Positions 18,951 through 28,378 of a stretch of DNA of 64,000 bases are shown piece after piece. The stretch lies in assembly GCF_008080435.1 (NCBI RefSeq), contig NZ_VRKN01000003.1:434001-498000 (forward strand). The letters are read 5' to 3'. The position numbers and the translations under genes are program-made. The notes beneath the pieces were generated by a model, which saw only the letters and a program-made list of their open reading frames with translations, did not search any database and was not told the origin of the DNA. Every line of letters starts with the position of its first letter. Position 1 is the first letter of the stretch. This DNA is from Enterobacter asburiae (GTDB taxonomy: Bacteria; Pseudomonadota; Gammaproteobacteria; Enterobacterales; Enterobacteriaceae).

Positions 18951-19624
18951 TCAACGTTCTGATTGTTGAAGATGAGATCGCCATTAGCCGTTTTCTGCGC
19001 GCTGCGCTGGAAGGGGACGGTCTGCGCGTTCATGATGCGGCTACGCTTCAGCGGGGTTTAATTGAAGCCGCCACCCGCAAGCCGGACCTGGTGATCCTCG
19101 ATCTTGGGCTGCCGGACGGTGACGGTATCGATTTTATCCGGGAAGTCCGTCAGTGGAGCCAGATGCCGATCCTCGTGCTCTCCGCCCGTACTGAAGAGAC
19201 GGATAAAATCGCGGCGCTGGATGCCGGGGCGGATGACTATCTGATTAAACCTTTTGGTATCGGCGAGTTACAGGCTCGCCTTCGCGTGGCGCTGCGTCGC
19301 CACAGCGCAACCACGCCTGCTGACCCAACCTATACGTTTGGGGATATCCGGGTTGACCTGGCCGCACGGCGCATTGTGCGCGGCGATGAGGAAATACACC
19401 TCACGCCAATAGAATTTCGCCTTCTCGCCGTACTGCTCAACAACCACGGCAAGGTACTCACCCAACGCCAGCTGTTAAGTCAGGTATGGGGGCCCAACGC
19501 AGTGGAGCATAGTCATTATTTACGCATATATATGGGACATCTTCGTCAGAAACTCGAACTCGACCCCGCTCGCCCTCGCCATTTATTAACTGAAACCGGT
19601 ATCGGTTATCGGTTTATGCTTTGA
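18947..19624 (+). CDS. kdpE: KDP operon response regulator KdpE (OmpR family)
   Basis: KdpE is phosphorylated by KdpD and activates kdpFABC. The 225-residue protein has a receiver domain with acidic Glu8/Asp9, phospho-acceptor Asp52 (VILDLGLPDGDG), and Lys in YLIKPFG, then a winged-helix DNA-binding domain ending GIGYRFML. The GTG start overlaps the kdpD stop (GTGA), typical of translational coupling. A nine-base-pair AAATAACCC/GGGTTATTT hairpin at 19680-19712 lies downstream but lacks a good T-run. Confidence 0.97.
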   Translation: MINVLIVEDEIAISRFLRAALEGDGLRVHDAATLQRGLIEAATRKPDLVILDLGLPDGDGIDFIREVRQWSQMPILVLSARTEETDKIAALDAGADDYLIKPFGIGELQARLRVALRRHSATTPADPTYTFGDIRVDLAARRIVRGDEEIHLTPIEFRLLAVLLNNHGKVLTQRQLLSQVWGPNAVEHSHYLRIYMGHLRQKLELDPARPRHLLTETGIGYRFML

Positions 19625-19903
19625 ATAACTATTCATTTTATTTTTAAATAAAAACAAAATCCCTCAGAAAATATTTCACAAATAACCCATACGTTATTTT
19701 TACGGGTTATTTATGCTCATTTAAAACATTGATAACACAACCTGTTAACGCACCACCAACAAATCAGAATTTTGATCTATGATATTCATCAAAAACGAAT
19801 ATTTATTTCTGATTTGATCGGTTAACGGTGATCTTCTTCACAGTTAATCGCTTTTTCCTGGATAAAATGACCATGCTTTCAATTGCTGAAAGGAAAATGA
19901 AAC
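19625..19903. other. AT-rich gap between kdpE and speFL
   Basis: No gene seen. It holds the weak hairpin described with kdpE and, in its right half, the presumed speFL-speF promoter region. The E. coli speF operon is induced by acid and ornithine; I could not assign a single -35/-10 pair with confidence here. Confidence 0.4.
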
Positions 19904-20008
19904 ATGGAAAACAACAATCGCTTAATGCCCCATATAAGGCGGACAACACATATCATGATGTTTGCCCACCGAAACTGCTTTGACTTTCATCTCTTTAATG
20001 CCCGGTAG
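19904..20008 (+). CDS. speFL: SpeFL leader (ornithine-sensing arrest peptide)
   Basis: This 34-codon leader ORF reads MENNNRLMPHIRRTTHI then MMFAHRNCFDFHLFNAR. It is clearly SpeFL: in E. coli and Salmonella the nascent peptide captures ornithine in the ribosome exit tunnel and stalls the ribosome near the end of the ORF, which prevents Rho-dependent termination upstream of speF and so induces ornithine decarboxylase. Compared with the E. coli sequence as I remember it there are five changes (Ser5Asn, Thr7Leu, Lys19Met, Ser25Cys, Phe30Leu), while the HIRRTTHI block and the FNAR ending are kept. An AAAGGAAAATG stretch with AGGA lies upstream. The ORF ends 255 bases before speF. Confidence 0.93.
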   Translation: MENNNRLMPHIRRTTHIMMFAHRNCFDFHLFNAR

Positions 20009-20263
20009 TCCTTCGACTTCTGGCGCACTCGCTTACAGGTTATCCTGAAACACTTTATTTTACAGTCCATTGCCTGTGATCTCGTGCGCTCATTCATCTT
20101 GATTCAGACTCATCCGCACCGGGCGGACTGAATTTCAATCATCAAAAAAGCAATTCACTGATTTTAATCAGCGGCCACCCTTTGCTTTTTTTTCCGGAAA
20201 ATTATCGATTTCTTTCTTGCAAGAAATCGAGGGACGCTTATTACCTAAAATAAAGAGAGAAAG
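20009..20263 (+). promoter_or_regulatory. speFL-speF leader, Rho-dependent attenuation region
   Basis: The 255 bases between SpeFL and speF are C-rich in the first half (cytosines without stable structure, a rut-like character) and end in a perfect nine-base-pair hairpin CGATTTCTT / AAGAAATCG at 20206-20229, shortly before the speF ribosome binding site (AAAGAGAGAAAG, 20250s). Attenuation by Rho relieved by SpeFL stalling is known for E. coli; the exact rut site here is inferred. Confidence 0.6.
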
Positions 20264-22462
20264 ATGAAAAGTTTAAAAATCGCAGCCAGCCGTGCATGTC
20301 CGGATTGCTTTACCACTCAACGTGAACTGGTGGATGTCCGCGCTTCTGATTATATTGATGTTGCCGCCATTGTTCTGGCGGTCACGGATATTGCCAGCGG
20401 CATCCTGGACGAAATAGAAGCCACCGGTTTTGGCATTCCTGTTTTTGTCGCAACGCACAAAGAAGAGTTCATCCCGGCAGACTATTTATCACGCATTCAT
20501 GGCGTATTTGAGTATTCAGACACCAGCAACGACTTTTATGGACGTCAACTGGAAGCGGCAGCCCAGAAGTATGAAACCCAGCTGCGTCCGCCGTTTTTCC
20601 GCGCCCTTGTCGACTATGTGAAACAGGGCAACAGCGCGTTTGACTGCCCGGGGCACCAGGGGGGCCAGTTCTTCCGCCGTCATCCTGCCGGTAATCAGTT
20701 TGTCGATTTCTTTGGTGAGACGCTTTTCCGCTCCGATCTGTGTAACGCCGACGTGGCGATGGGCGATCTGCTGATCCACGAAGGCGCACCATGCATCGCC
20801 CAGCAGCATGCGGCGAAAGTCTTTAATGCCGATAAGACCTACTTCGTGCTGAATGGTACTTCGTCATCCAACAAAGTGGTGCTTAACGCCCTGCTCACCC
20901 CGGGCGACCTGGTGTTGTTCGACCGTAATAACCACAAATCTAACCATCACGGTGCCCTCCTTCAGGCAGGTGCAACGCCGGTCTATCTGGAAACCGCACG
21001 CAACCCGTACGGCTTTATTGGCGGCATTGACGCCCACTGTTTTGAAGAAAGTTATCTACGCGAGCTGGTGGCAGAGGTGGCGCCTGGCCGTGCACGCGAT
21101 GCGCGTCCGTTCCGTCTGGCGGTGATCCAGCTGGGTACCTACGATGGCACCATCTATAACGCCCGTCAGGTAGTGGATAAGATTGGGCATCTGTGTGATT
21201 ACATCCTGTTTGACTCGGCCTGGGTGGGTTACGAGCAGTTTATTCCGATGATGGCCGACTGCTCTCCGCTGCTGCTGGAGCTGAACGAAAACGATCCGGG
21301 GATCCTGGTCACCCAGTCCGTGCATAAACAACAGGCCGGCTTCTCGCAGACCTCGCAAATCCATAAGAAAGACAGCCATATCAAAGGCCAACAGCGCTAT
21401 GTCCCGCATAAGCGGCTGAATAATGCCTTTATGATGCACGCCTCCACCAGCCCGTTTTATCCACTGTTCGCTGCGCTGGACATCAACGCCCGTATGCATG
21501 AAGGCCAGAGTGGCCGCAACATGTGGATGGACTGCGTGGTTAACGGTATCGAAGCGCGCAAGCTGATCCTGGAAAACTGCCAGTATCTGCGTCCCTTCGT
21601 GCCGGAGACGGTGGATGGTCGTTCCTGGGAAAGCTGGGACACGGCGGAAATTGCGACCGATCTGCGCTTCTTCCACTTCGTTCCGGGTGAAAACTGGCAC
21701 GCTTTTGAAGGCTACGCTGAGCATCAGTATTTTATCGATCCGTGCAAGCTCCTGCTGACCACACCGGGCATTAACGCCCGCACCGGGGAGTATGACGACT
21801 TCGGCGTGCCCGCCACTATCCTCGCCAACTTCCTGCGTGAAAACGGCATCGTGCCGGAGAAATGCGATCTCAACTCGATCCTGTTCCTGCTCACTCCTGC
21901 GGAAGATATGGGCAAACTGCAACAGCTGGTGGCACAGCTGGTGCGTTTCGAAAAACTGCTCGAGAGCGATGTTCCGCTGAAAGACGTCCTGCCTTCTCTC
22001 TACAAACAACATCCGGAACGTTACGCGGATTACACCCTGCGCCAGATCTGCCAGGAAATGCATGACCTGTACGCCCGCCACAACGTGAAACAGCTGCAGA
22101 AAGAGATGTTCCGCAAATCTCACTTCCCACGCGTGATGATGAACCCGCAGGACGCGAACTACGCCTATCTGCGCGGTGAAGTTGAACTGGTCTCCCTGCG
22201 CGACGCGGAAGGCCGCATCGCCGCCGAAGGCGCCCTTCCTTATCCGCCAGGAGTGCTGTGTGTTGTCCCAGGGGAAGTCTGGGGCGGTTCCGTGCTGCGC
22301 TACTTTGCCGCACTGGAAGAAGGCATCAACCTTCTGCCGGGCTTTGCACCGGAGCTGCAGGGTGTGTACGTCGAGGAGTGTGAGGGCCGCAAACAGGTTC
22401 GCTGCAATGTCATCAAACAACCCGCCGCTCAGCCATCGCTGCTGAAAGGAGAGAAATTATGA
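20264..22462 (+). CDS. speF: Inducible ornithine decarboxylase SpeF
   Basis: SpeF decarboxylates ornithine to putrescine with PLP, consuming a proton, and acts in acid stress. The 732 residues match the E. coli enzyme. An N-terminal wing domain is followed by the PLP fold; Lys355 in TQSVHKQQAGFSQ is the Schiff-base lysine, and NGTSSSNKVVL and FDSAWVGYEQF are family motifs. The C-terminal domain ends with the group III decarboxylase-type LPYPPGVLCVVPGE. It overlaps potE by four bases (ATGA), so decarboxylase and antiporter are made together. Confidence 0.98.
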   Translation: MKSLKIAASRACPDCFTTQRELVDVRASDYIDVAAIVLAVTDIASGILDEIEATGFGIPVFVATHKEEFIPADYLSRIHGVFEYSDTSNDFYGRQLEAAAQKYETQLRPPFFRALVDYVKQGNSAFDCPGHQGGQFFRRHPAGNQFVDFFGETLFRSDLCNADVAMGDLLIHEGAPCIAQQHAAKVFNADKTYFVLNGTSSSNKVVLNALLTPGDLVLFDRNNHKSNHHGALLQAGATPVYLETARNPYGFIGGIDAHCFEESYLRELVAEVAPGRARDARPFRLAVIQLGTYDGTIYNARQVVDKIGHLCDYILFDSAWVGYEQFIPMMADCSPLLLELNENDPGILVTQSVHKQQAGFSQTSQIHKKDSHIKGQQRYVPHKRLNNAFMMHASTSPFYPLFAALDINARMHEGQSGRNMWMDCVVNGIEARKLILENCQYLRPFVPETVDGRSWESWDTAEIATDLRFFHFVPGENWHAFEGYAEHQYFIDPCKLLLTTPGINARTGEYDDFGVPATILANFLRENGIVPEKCDLNSILFLLTPAEDMGKLQQLVAQLVRFEKLLESDVPLKDVLPSLYKQHPERYADYTLRQICQEMHDLYARHNVKQLQKEMFRKSHFPRVMMNPQDANYAYLRGEVELVSLRDAEGRIAAEGALPYPPGVLCVVPGEVWGGSVLRYFAALEEGINLLPGFAPELQGVYVEECEGRKQVRCNVIKQPAAQPSLLKGEKL

Positions 22463-23772
22463 GTAAGTCCAATAAGATGGGCGTGGTGCAGCTCACCATC
22501 CTCACCATGGTGAACATGATGGGCTCCGGGATTATCATGCTGCCCACCAAACTGGCAGAGGTGGGTACCATCTCAATCATCTCCTGGCTGGTAACGGCAG
22601 TCGGTTCAATGGCGCTGGCGTGGGCGTTTGCCAAATGCGGGATGTTCAGCCGTAAGTCAGGCGGCATGGGTGGCTATGCCGAATACGCCTTTGGCAAGTC
22701 GGGCAACTTTATGGCCAACTATACCTACGGGGTGTCGCTGCTGATCGCCAACGTAGCGATTGCCATCTCCGCCGTGGGTTACGGTACGGAGCTGTTTGGC
22801 GCGACGCTCAGTCCGGTACAAATTGGTTTAGCCACCATCGGCGTGCTGTGGATCTGTACCGTGGCTAACTTTGGCGGCGCGCGTATCACCGGACAGCTCA
22901 GCAGCATCACCGTCTGGGGCGTGATTATCCCGGTTGTCGGCCTGTGCATCATCGGCTGGTTCTGGTTCAGCCCGACGCTGTACGCTAACTCCTGGAACCC
23001 GCACCATGTGCCGTTCTTTACCGCAGTCGGCTCTTCTATCGCCATGACGCTCTGGGCCTTCCTGGGTCTGGAATCCGCCTGCGCGAACGCGGAAGTGGTA
23101 GAGAATCCGGAAAAGAACGTCCCGATTGCGGTCCTCGGCGGAACGCTGGGGGCGGCGGTGATCTATATCGTCTCGACTAACGTGATTGCCGGGATTGTGC
23201 CAAACATGGATCTGGCTAACTCTACGGCGCCGTTCGGGCTGGCCTTCGCGCAGATGTTCACCCCGGAAGTCGGGAAAGTGATCATGGGTCTGATGGTGAT
23301 GTCCTGCTGCGGTTCACTCCTCGGCTGGCAGTTCACCATCGCACAGGTGTTTAAATCCTCGGCTGATGAAGGCTATTTCCCGAAAATCTTCTCCCGGGTA
23401 AGTAAATCTGAGGCGCCGGTCCAGGGGATGTTAGCGATCGTGATCTTCCAGAGCGGCCTGTCGCTGATGACCATCAGCCCGTCGCTGAACAGCCAGTTCA
23501 ACGTGCTGGTTAACCTGGCGGTAGTGACGAATATCATTCCGTATATTCTGTCGATGGCGGCGCTGGTGATCATTCAGAAGGTGGCGAAGGTGGATCCGCG
23601 CAAAGCGAAGGTGGCAAATATTGTCGCCCTGGTAGGGGCCATTTACAGCTTCTATGCGCTCTACTCCTCCGGCCAGGAAGCGATGCTGTACGGCGCGATG
23701 GTGACCTTTATGGGCTGGACGCTGTACGGGCTGGTGTCACCGAGGTTTGAATTGAAGAATAAGCACAGTTAG
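22459..23772 (+). CDS. potE: Putrescine/ornithine antiporter PotE
   Basis: PotE exchanges external ornithine for internal putrescine, completing the SpeF acid-resistance cycle, and can also take up putrescine. The 437-residue inner-membrane protein of the APC superfamily has about 12 membrane segments; the N-terminal TMVNMMGSGIIMLPTKLAE is the unwound TM1 substrate motif and WAFLGLESACANAEVVENP the TM6 region. E. coli PotE is 439 residues. It is the last gene of the operon and ends in a strong bidirectional terminator. Confidence 0.97.
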   Translation: MSKSNKMGVVQLTILTMVNMMGSGIIMLPTKLAEVGTISIISWLVTAVGSMALAWAFAKCGMFSRKSGGMGGYAEYAFGKSGNFMANYTYGVSLLIANVAIAISAVGYGTELFGATLSPVQIGLATIGVLWICTVANFGGARITGQLSSITVWGVIIPVVGLCIIGWFWFSPTLYANSWNPHHVPFFTAVGSSIAMTLWAFLGLESACANAEVVENPEKNVPIAVLGGTLGAAVIYIVSTNVIAGIVPNMDLANSTAPFGLAFAQMFTPEVGKVIMGLMVMSCCGSLLGWQFTIAQVFKSSADEGYFPKIFSRVSKSEAPVQGMLAIVIFQSGLSLMTISPSLNSQFNVLVNLAVVTNIIPYILSMAALVIIQKVAKVDPRKAKVANIVALVGAIYSFYALYSSGQEAMLYGAMVTFMGWTLYGLVSPRFELKNKHS

Positions 23773-23780
23773 GTAAACGC

Positions 23781-23809
23781 AAAACGGCAACCCAAGGGTT
23801 GCCGTTTTT
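23781..23809. terminator. Bidirectional terminator between potE and pgm
   Basis: A long stem AAAACGGCAACCC / GGGTTGCCGTTTT (23781-23808) flanked by A and T runs serves the convergent potE and pgm genes. It is followed by a CCCTCACCC-type repeat at 23820-23852. Confidence 0.85.
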
Positions 23810-23819
23810 AATGTTTTCT

Positions 23820-23852
23820 CCCTCTCCCAGTGGGAGAGGGCCGGGGTGAGGG
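23820..23852. repeat. CCCTCACCC-type palindromic repeat, copy 3
   Basis: CCCTCTCCC / GGGAGAGGG arms around AGT, followed by CCGGGGTGAGGG: the element described at 36-145 in inverted orientation. It sits between two convergent genes, 25 bases from the pgm stop. Confidence 0.8.
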
Positions 23853-23876
23853 CATCAGCCCGCACCAGATCACGAC

Positions 23877-25517
23877 TTACGCGTTTTTCAACACTTCGCT
23901 GACAATCTCTACCGCTTCTTTCTCAATCTGCTGACGGTGCTCAGCGCCGAGGAAGCTTTCGCAATAGATTTTGTACGCATCTTCCGTACCGGATGGACGC
24001 GCGGCGAACCAGCCGTTTTTCGTCATCACTTTCAGACCACCGATAGACGCACCGTTACCCGGCGCCGCCGTCAGACGCGCGGTGATCGGATCGCCCGCCA
24101 GGGTGCTTGCGCTGACCATCTCCGGGGAGAGCTTGGACAGGGCCGCTTTTTGGGCTGACGTCGCGCTAGCCTGAATACGGTTATAGCTTGGCGCACCAAA
24201 GCGTGCCGCCAGCTCATTGTAATGTTCCTGCGGGTTTTTACCGGTGACCGCGGTGATTTCCGCCGCCAGCAGGCACATGATGATGCCGTCTTTATCGGTT
24301 GACCATGGCGTGCCGTCGAAACGCAGGAAAGATGCTCCCGCACTCTCTTCACCACCAAAACCGAAGCTGCCGTCGTGCAGACCGTCAACGAACCATTTGA
24401 AGCCCACCGGCACTTCCACCAGCTTGCGACCCAGCGCCTCGACCACGCGGTCGATCATGGCTGAGGAAACCAGCGTTTTACCAACAGCCACCTCTTTGCC
24501 CCACTGCGGACGGTGCTGGAACAGGTAGTTAATCGCGACTGCCAGATAGTGGTTCGGGTTCATCAGTCCAGCAGGGGTGACGATACCGTGACGGTCATAA
24601 TCCGGGTCGTTAGCAAACGCCAGATCGAATTTATCACGCAGCGCCAGCAGACCCGCCATCGCGCACTCGGAGGAGCAGTCCATACGGATCGCGCCGTCTT
24701 TGTCCAGGTGCATAAAGCGGAAGGTCTGATCGACGTGATCGTTCACGATGGTCAGATCCAGCTTGTAGTGCTCGGCGATACGTTTCCAGTATTCGATCCC
24801 CGAGCCGCCCAGTGGATCGACACCCAGCTTCAGGCCGGCTTTCTGGATAGCCGCCATATCGACGATATCCGCCAGGCCTTCCACGAACGGCTGAACCAGA
24901 TCCTGCTCTTTCACGTGGCCGGACGCCATGGCAGCATCCAGAGAAATGCGCTTCACGCCTTTCAGACCGTCAGCCAGCAAGGCGTTAGCACGATCTTCCA
25001 CCACTTTGGTGACGTTAGTGTCTGCCGGGCCACCGTTAGGCGGATTGTATTTGATGCCACCGTCTTCCGGCGGGTTGTGGGATGGCGTGATAACGATACC
25101 GTCAGCCAGCGCGCCACCTTTTTTGTTGTGCACCAGGATGGCGTTAGAGACCGCAGGCGTTGGGGTGAAGCCGTTGTTCTCCTGAACAATCACATCGACG
25201 CCGTTTGCAGCCAGCACTTCCACCACAGAGATGAACGCCGGTTCAGACAGGGCATGGGTATCTTTCCCCACGTAGCACGGACCGGTAACGCCGTTTTTAG
25301 CGCGCTCTTCCGCGATGGCCTGAGCAATGGCCAGAATGTGCGGTTCGTTAAAGCTGTGGCGCGCCGCGCTGCCGCGGTGACCAGATGTACCAAACTTCAC
25401 TGCGTGTTCTGCGTTGCCCACGACCGGTTTCAGCACGTAATACTGCGCGGTCAGCTGAGCGACGTTAATCAAATCGCTTTGTTGTGCAGGTTGGCCTGCA
25501 CGGCTGTGATTTGCCAT
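23877..25517 (-). CDS. pgm: Phosphoglucomutase Pgm
   Basis: Pgm interconverts glucose-1-phosphate and glucose-6-phosphate, linking glycolysis to glycogen, UDP-glucose and trehalose metabolism. With the start at 25517 ([19 protein letters not shown]) it is 546 residues, the E. coli length; a seven-codon upstream extension is ignored. The active-site loop [11 protein letters not shown] contains the phosphoserine, DPDYDRHG binds the metal, GGEESAG is the sugar-specificity loop and [12 protein letters not shown] the phosphate-binding loop. It lies 24 bases after seqA on the same strand and is probably cotranscribed, as in E. coli. Confidence 0.98.
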   Translation of the reverse strand: MANHSRAGQPAQQSDLINVAQLTAQYYVLKPVVGNAEHAVKFGTSGHRGSAARHSFNEPHILAIAQAIAEERAKNGVTGPCYVGKDTHALSEPAFISVVEVLAANGVDVIVQENNGFTPTPAVSNAILVHNKKGGALADGIVITPSHNPPEDGGIKYNPPNGGPADTNVTKVVEDRANALLADGLKGVKRISLDAAMASGHVKEQDLVQPFVEGLADIVDMAAIQKAGLKLGVDPLGGSGIEYWKRIAEHYKLDLTIVNDHVDQTFRFMHLDKDGAIRMDCSSECAMAGLLALRDKFDLAFANDPDYDRHGIVTPAGLMNPNHYLAVAINYLFQHRPQWGKEVAVGKTLVSSAMIDRVVEALGRKLVEVPVGFKWFVDGLHDGSFGFGGEESAGASFLRFDGTPWSTDKDGIIMCLLAAEITAVTGKNPQEHYNELAARFGAPSYNRIQASATSAQKAALSKLSPEMVSASTLAGDPITARLTAAPGNGASIGGLKVMTKNGWFAARPSGTEDAYKIYCESFLGAEHRQQIEKEAVEIVSEVLKNA

Positions 25518-25541
25518 TACCGGGTCCTTCTGATGCAAGGG

Positions 25542-26090
25542 TTAAATTGTACCGCAAACCTTTTCAATCAATTCCGCCGGGAACTGCATGGACTGCATGA
25601 TGTGTTCGATCATGCTGCACTTGCGGCCCGTATTGGTATTGGTGATCACCCAGTACGGGGTGCCAGGAACATGTTTGGGTTTGGTTTGATTGCCATTTTG
25701 CAGCAGCGTCTGCTCGTCGCCCGCGAAATAGACGCGAGTGCGACCGTGAAGCGACTCGGTCGCTTCAGCAAACGCTTTGTTATCCAGTGAATAAAGTGTA
25801 GACAGCACCAGCATAAAGCGGTTGACCGCCTTTTTCTGCTCCGCGTATTCATCGGAGAGCAGCAGCTCGCGCATCGCGCGCACTTTATCTTTTGCCGGTG
25901 TCACGGCAGGTTTTGCTTGCGCAACAACGCTCGGCTGAGACACGACATCTTTAGTGACTGGGGTAGCAGGCTGTGAAGCGGCGGAAATTTTAAGCATGCG
26001 CCGTAAAATGTCGGACGCGCTCTCCCCGATATGCCGCGTCTGGCTGGCAATATACTGATAGAGTTCGTCATCAACTTCGATTGTTTTCAT
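25542..26090 (-). CDS. seqA: Replication initiation negative modulator SeqA
   Basis: SeqA binds hemimethylated GATC pairs, sequesters oriC and organises new DNA behind forks. The 182-residue protein starts MKTIEVDDELYQYIAS (the multimerisation domain with GESASDILRRML, residues about 1-40), then a variable Pro/Ala linker and the DNA-binding domain from about residue 70 with LHGRTRVYF, KPKHVPGTPYWVITNTNTG and CSMIEHIMQSM. The start at 26090 is taken over an upstream in-frame ATG by family match. E. coli SeqA is 181 residues. It is divergent from ybfF; 26091-26273 holds the promoters and no gene. Confidence 0.97.
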   Translation of the reverse strand: MKTIEVDDELYQYIASQTRHIGESASDILRRMLKISAASQPATPVTKDVVSQPSVVAQAKPAVTPAKDKVRAMRELLLSDEYAEQKKAVNRFMLVLSTLYSLDNKAFAEATESLHGRTRVYFAGDEQTLLQNGNQTKPKHVPGTPYWVITNTNTGRKCSMIEHIMQSMQFPAELIEKVCGTI

Positions 26091-26273
26091 CTTAATCCAG
26101 TGCGATATCTTATCTGAATACAAGTCATTGGGATTATAAGGTCAAATCCCAACAGCGGATAGCGTCAAACCAGGTTGGCAGCAAAAGTCAGATTAAACTG
26201 GAACCTTGCAGCCGGGCGGCAGAATGGTCAACATGATACCCTAACCTGACATACGTAAAAAAAGAACTTTGCC

Positions 26274-27047
26274 ATGAAATTGAATACCCGAGCGCAAACT
26301 GCACAATCGCCGAACAATAATTCTCCCATCGTACTGGTTCACGGGCTTTTTGGCAGTCTGGATAACCTGGGCGTGCTGGCGCGCGATCTGGTTACCGATC
26401 ACGATATTTTGCAGGTCGATATGCGCAATCACGGTCTTTCCGGGCGTTCCGACGAGATGACCTACGCGGCGATGGCGCAGGATCTTCTGGATACGCTGGA
26501 TGCCAACGATCTGCAAAAGGTAACCCTCATCGGGCATTCAATGGGTGGCAAAGCGGTGATGGCCCTGACGGCACTGGCTCCGGAGCATATTAGCGGCCTG
26601 GTGGTGATTGACGTCGCGCCCATGGATTATGACGTGCGTCGTCACGACGAGATTTTTGCCGCCATTAATGCGGTCACAGAAGCGGGTGTCGCGACACGCC
26701 AACAGGCGGCTGCCGTCATGCGTGAGCATCTTGATGAAGAAGGCGTCGTCCAGTTCCTGTTGAAGTCGTTTGTTGACGGGCAATGGCGTTTTAACGTGCC
26801 GGTGCTCTGGGACCAGTACAACAACATCGTGGGATGGGAAACCGTCCCCGCCTGGCCACACCCTACCCTCTTTATTCGCGGCGGAAACTCTCCTTACGTT
26901 ACCGACGCGTATCGCGACACGCTGCTGGCTCAATTCCCGCAGGCTCGCGCCCACGTGATTGCCGGTGCCGGGCACTGGGTGCATGCGGAAAAACCGGATG
27001 CTGTACTGCGCGCCATCCGCCGCTATCTCGCTGATACTGCAAATTGA
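26274..27047 (+). CDS. ybfF: Acyl-CoA/esterase YbfF (alpha/beta hydrolase)
   Basis: YbfF is an alpha/beta hydrolase with esterase activity on short acyl esters, reported on palmitoyl-CoA and malonyl-CoA as well; its physiological substrate is uncertain. The 257 residues include VLVHGLFGSLDN (oxyanion region), the nucleophile elbow GHSMGGKAV, and the late GHWVHAEKP containing the catalytic His. Length in E. coli is 254. Its role beside seqA is not known. A ten-base-pair hairpin CGACTGGAAG / CTTCCAGTCG (27061-27088) follows without a T-run. Confidence 0.94.
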   Translation: MKLNTRAQTAQSPNNNSPIVLVHGLFGSLDNLGVLARDLVTDHDILQVDMRNHGLSGRSDEMTYAAMAQDLLDTLDANDLQKVTLIGHSMGGKAVMALTALAPEHISGLVVIDVAPMDYDVRRHDEIFAAINAVTEAGVATRQQAAAVMREHLDEEGVVQFLLKSFVDGQWRFNVPVLWDQYNNIVGWETVPAWPHPTLFIRGGNSPYVTDAYRDTLLAQFPQARAHVIAGAGHWVHAEKPDAVLRAIRRYLADTAN

Positions 27048-27175
27048 TTAAAAAGAAAGCGACTGGAAGGCTGCAGGCTTCCAGTCGTTGGCGTGCCGTT
27101 TTTGGTGATGTATGATGGCGCGCTTATCGCCCGGGCATTAGCAGGGCGGCGTGTTTCCCCCGAAGTCTCAGAATC

Positions 27176-27463
27176 ATGGCCAAAGAACAAACGGACCGTA
27201 CGACACTAGATCTGTTCGCGAATGAGCGTCGCCCGGGACGACCCAAGACGAATCCGCTTTCGCGCGATGAACAGCTGCGTATCAATAAACGCAACCAGCT
27301 TAAACGCGATAAAAATCGTGGGCTTAAGCGTGTCGAACTGAAGCTTAACGCCGACGCCGTCGATGCGCTGAACGAGCTGGCTGACACGCGAAATATCAGC
27401 CGCAGCGAGCTCATTGAAGAGATGTTGATCGCCCAGCTTGAGACGTTACGCAGCCAGGCATAA
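27176..27463 (+). CDS. ybfE: YbfE family protein (ribbon-helix-helix-like)
   Basis: This 95-residue basic protein is the YbfE family, annotated in E. coli as LexA-regulated and otherwise uncharacterised. The N-terminal half is rich in Lys and Arg (RRPGRPKTNPLSRDEQLRIN); the C-terminal half (RVELKLNADAVDALNELADT then NISRSELIEEML) resembles a ribbon-helix-helix DNA-binding domain. I see no convincing CTGT-N8-ACAG LexA box upstream. It lies 155 bases ahead of fldA and could be cotranscribed with it. Confidence 0.88.
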   Translation: MAKEQTDRTTLDLFANERRPGRPKTNPLSRDEQLRINKRNQLKRDKNRGLKRVELKLNADAVDALNELADTRNISRSELIEEMLIAQLETLRSQA

Positions 27464-27618
27464 GTCTGAAAATCCCCTTTATCGCCCTTTTCATGTAGCA
27501 CAGAGTGCAGTCCTGCGCGATAGCTGTTTCCGCAGGGTTGCCAGTTCTGCTATTATTGCCCTTATCCGTGGCCGAATTGCGCCACCATACTATTAAGTTT
27601 CAAGAGGTTATTTTACTC

Positions 27619-28149
27619 ATGGCAATCATCGGCATTTTCTTTGGCAGTGATACCGGCAATACCGAAAATATCGCAAAAAACATTCAAAAACAGCTCGGTA
27701 AAGACGTTGCTGATGTTCATGACATCGCCAAGAGCAGCAAAGAAGATCTGGAAGGCTATGACATTCTGCTGCTGGGTATCCCAACCTGGTACTACGGTGA
27801 AGCCCAGTGCGACTGGGATGATTTCTTCCCGACGCTGGAAGAAGTGGACTTCAACGGTAAGCTGGTCGCCCTGTTTGGCTGTGGCGATCAGGAAGACTAT
27901 GCCGAATACTTCTGTGACGCGCTGGGTACCATCCGCGATATCATTGAGCCGAATGGCGCGGTTATCGTAGGCCACTGGCCGACCGCCGGTTACCACTTCG
28001 AAGCGTCTAAAGGCCTGGCCGATGACGATCATTTCGTGGGTCTGGCCATCGACGAAGACCGTCAGCCAGAACTGACCGCCGAGCGCGTTGAGAAGTGGGT
28101 GAAGCAGATCCGTGAAGAACTGCATCTGGATGATATTCTCAACGCCTGA
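27619..28149 (+). CDS. fldA: Flavodoxin 1 (FldA)
   Basis: FldA is an essential FMN electron carrier serving IspG/IspH, biotin synthase, methionine synthase and others. The start at 27619 ([20 protein letters not shown]) yields 176 residues as in E. coli; a longer in-frame reading from 27505 is ignored because AAGAGG lies just upstream of this ATG. GSDTGNT binds the FMN phosphate, and [15 protein letters not shown] and the [14 protein letters not shown] loop flank the isoalloxazine ring. fur follows after 290 bases. Confidence 0.97.
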   Translation: MAIIGIFFGSDTGNTENIAKNIQKQLGKDVADVHDIAKSSKEDLEGYDILLLGIPTWYYGEAQCDWDDFFPTLEEVDFNGKLVALFGCGDQEDYAEYFCDALGTIRDIIEPNGAVIVGHWPTAGYHFEASKGLADDDHFVGLAIDEDRQPELTAERVEKWVKQIREELHLDDILNA

Positions 28150-28357
28150 TTTTACCGCGGCGCAACTGCGGTTGCGCCCATGCCCCAGGTCAAACCGATT
28201 AAATTAATCGCTACAATCTTTTAACTTTTTCGCCCAGACCTGTACAATGTCTCCCTGATGAAATGTGGTTTTCCATTGAGCAAGTTTGTTGGTGATACCA
28301 CGTTTTTATAAGCATATTTTGCCTGAGACTTGCAGTTTTCATTTAGCCATGGCAGTT

Positions 28358-28378
28358 CTATAATGAGACGCATTATCC
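28358..28378 (+). promoter_or_regulatory. Fur autoregulatory operator overlapping the fur -10 box
   Basis: The inverted repeat ATAATGAGACGCATTATC (28360-28377) fits the 19-bp Fur box in most positions. It overlaps a TATAAT (28359-28364) that has TTTTCA 17 bases upstream (28336-28341), so bound Fur would block this promoter. Autoregulation is established for E. coli; the match here is by eye. Confidence 0.65.

Noticed and set aside
21056-22420. 454-codon open frame on the minus strand
   Set aside because: Antisense to speF, with a low-complexity His/Val/Gln composition typical of a shadow frame.
24513-25790. 425-codon open frame on the plus strand
   Set aside because: Antisense to pgm and seqA; composition typical of reverse-complement frames.
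27041-27061. LexA box upstream of ybfE
   Set aside because: The best candidate, around ATTGATTAAAAAGAAAGCG, lacks the CTG...CAG arms needed to call it.
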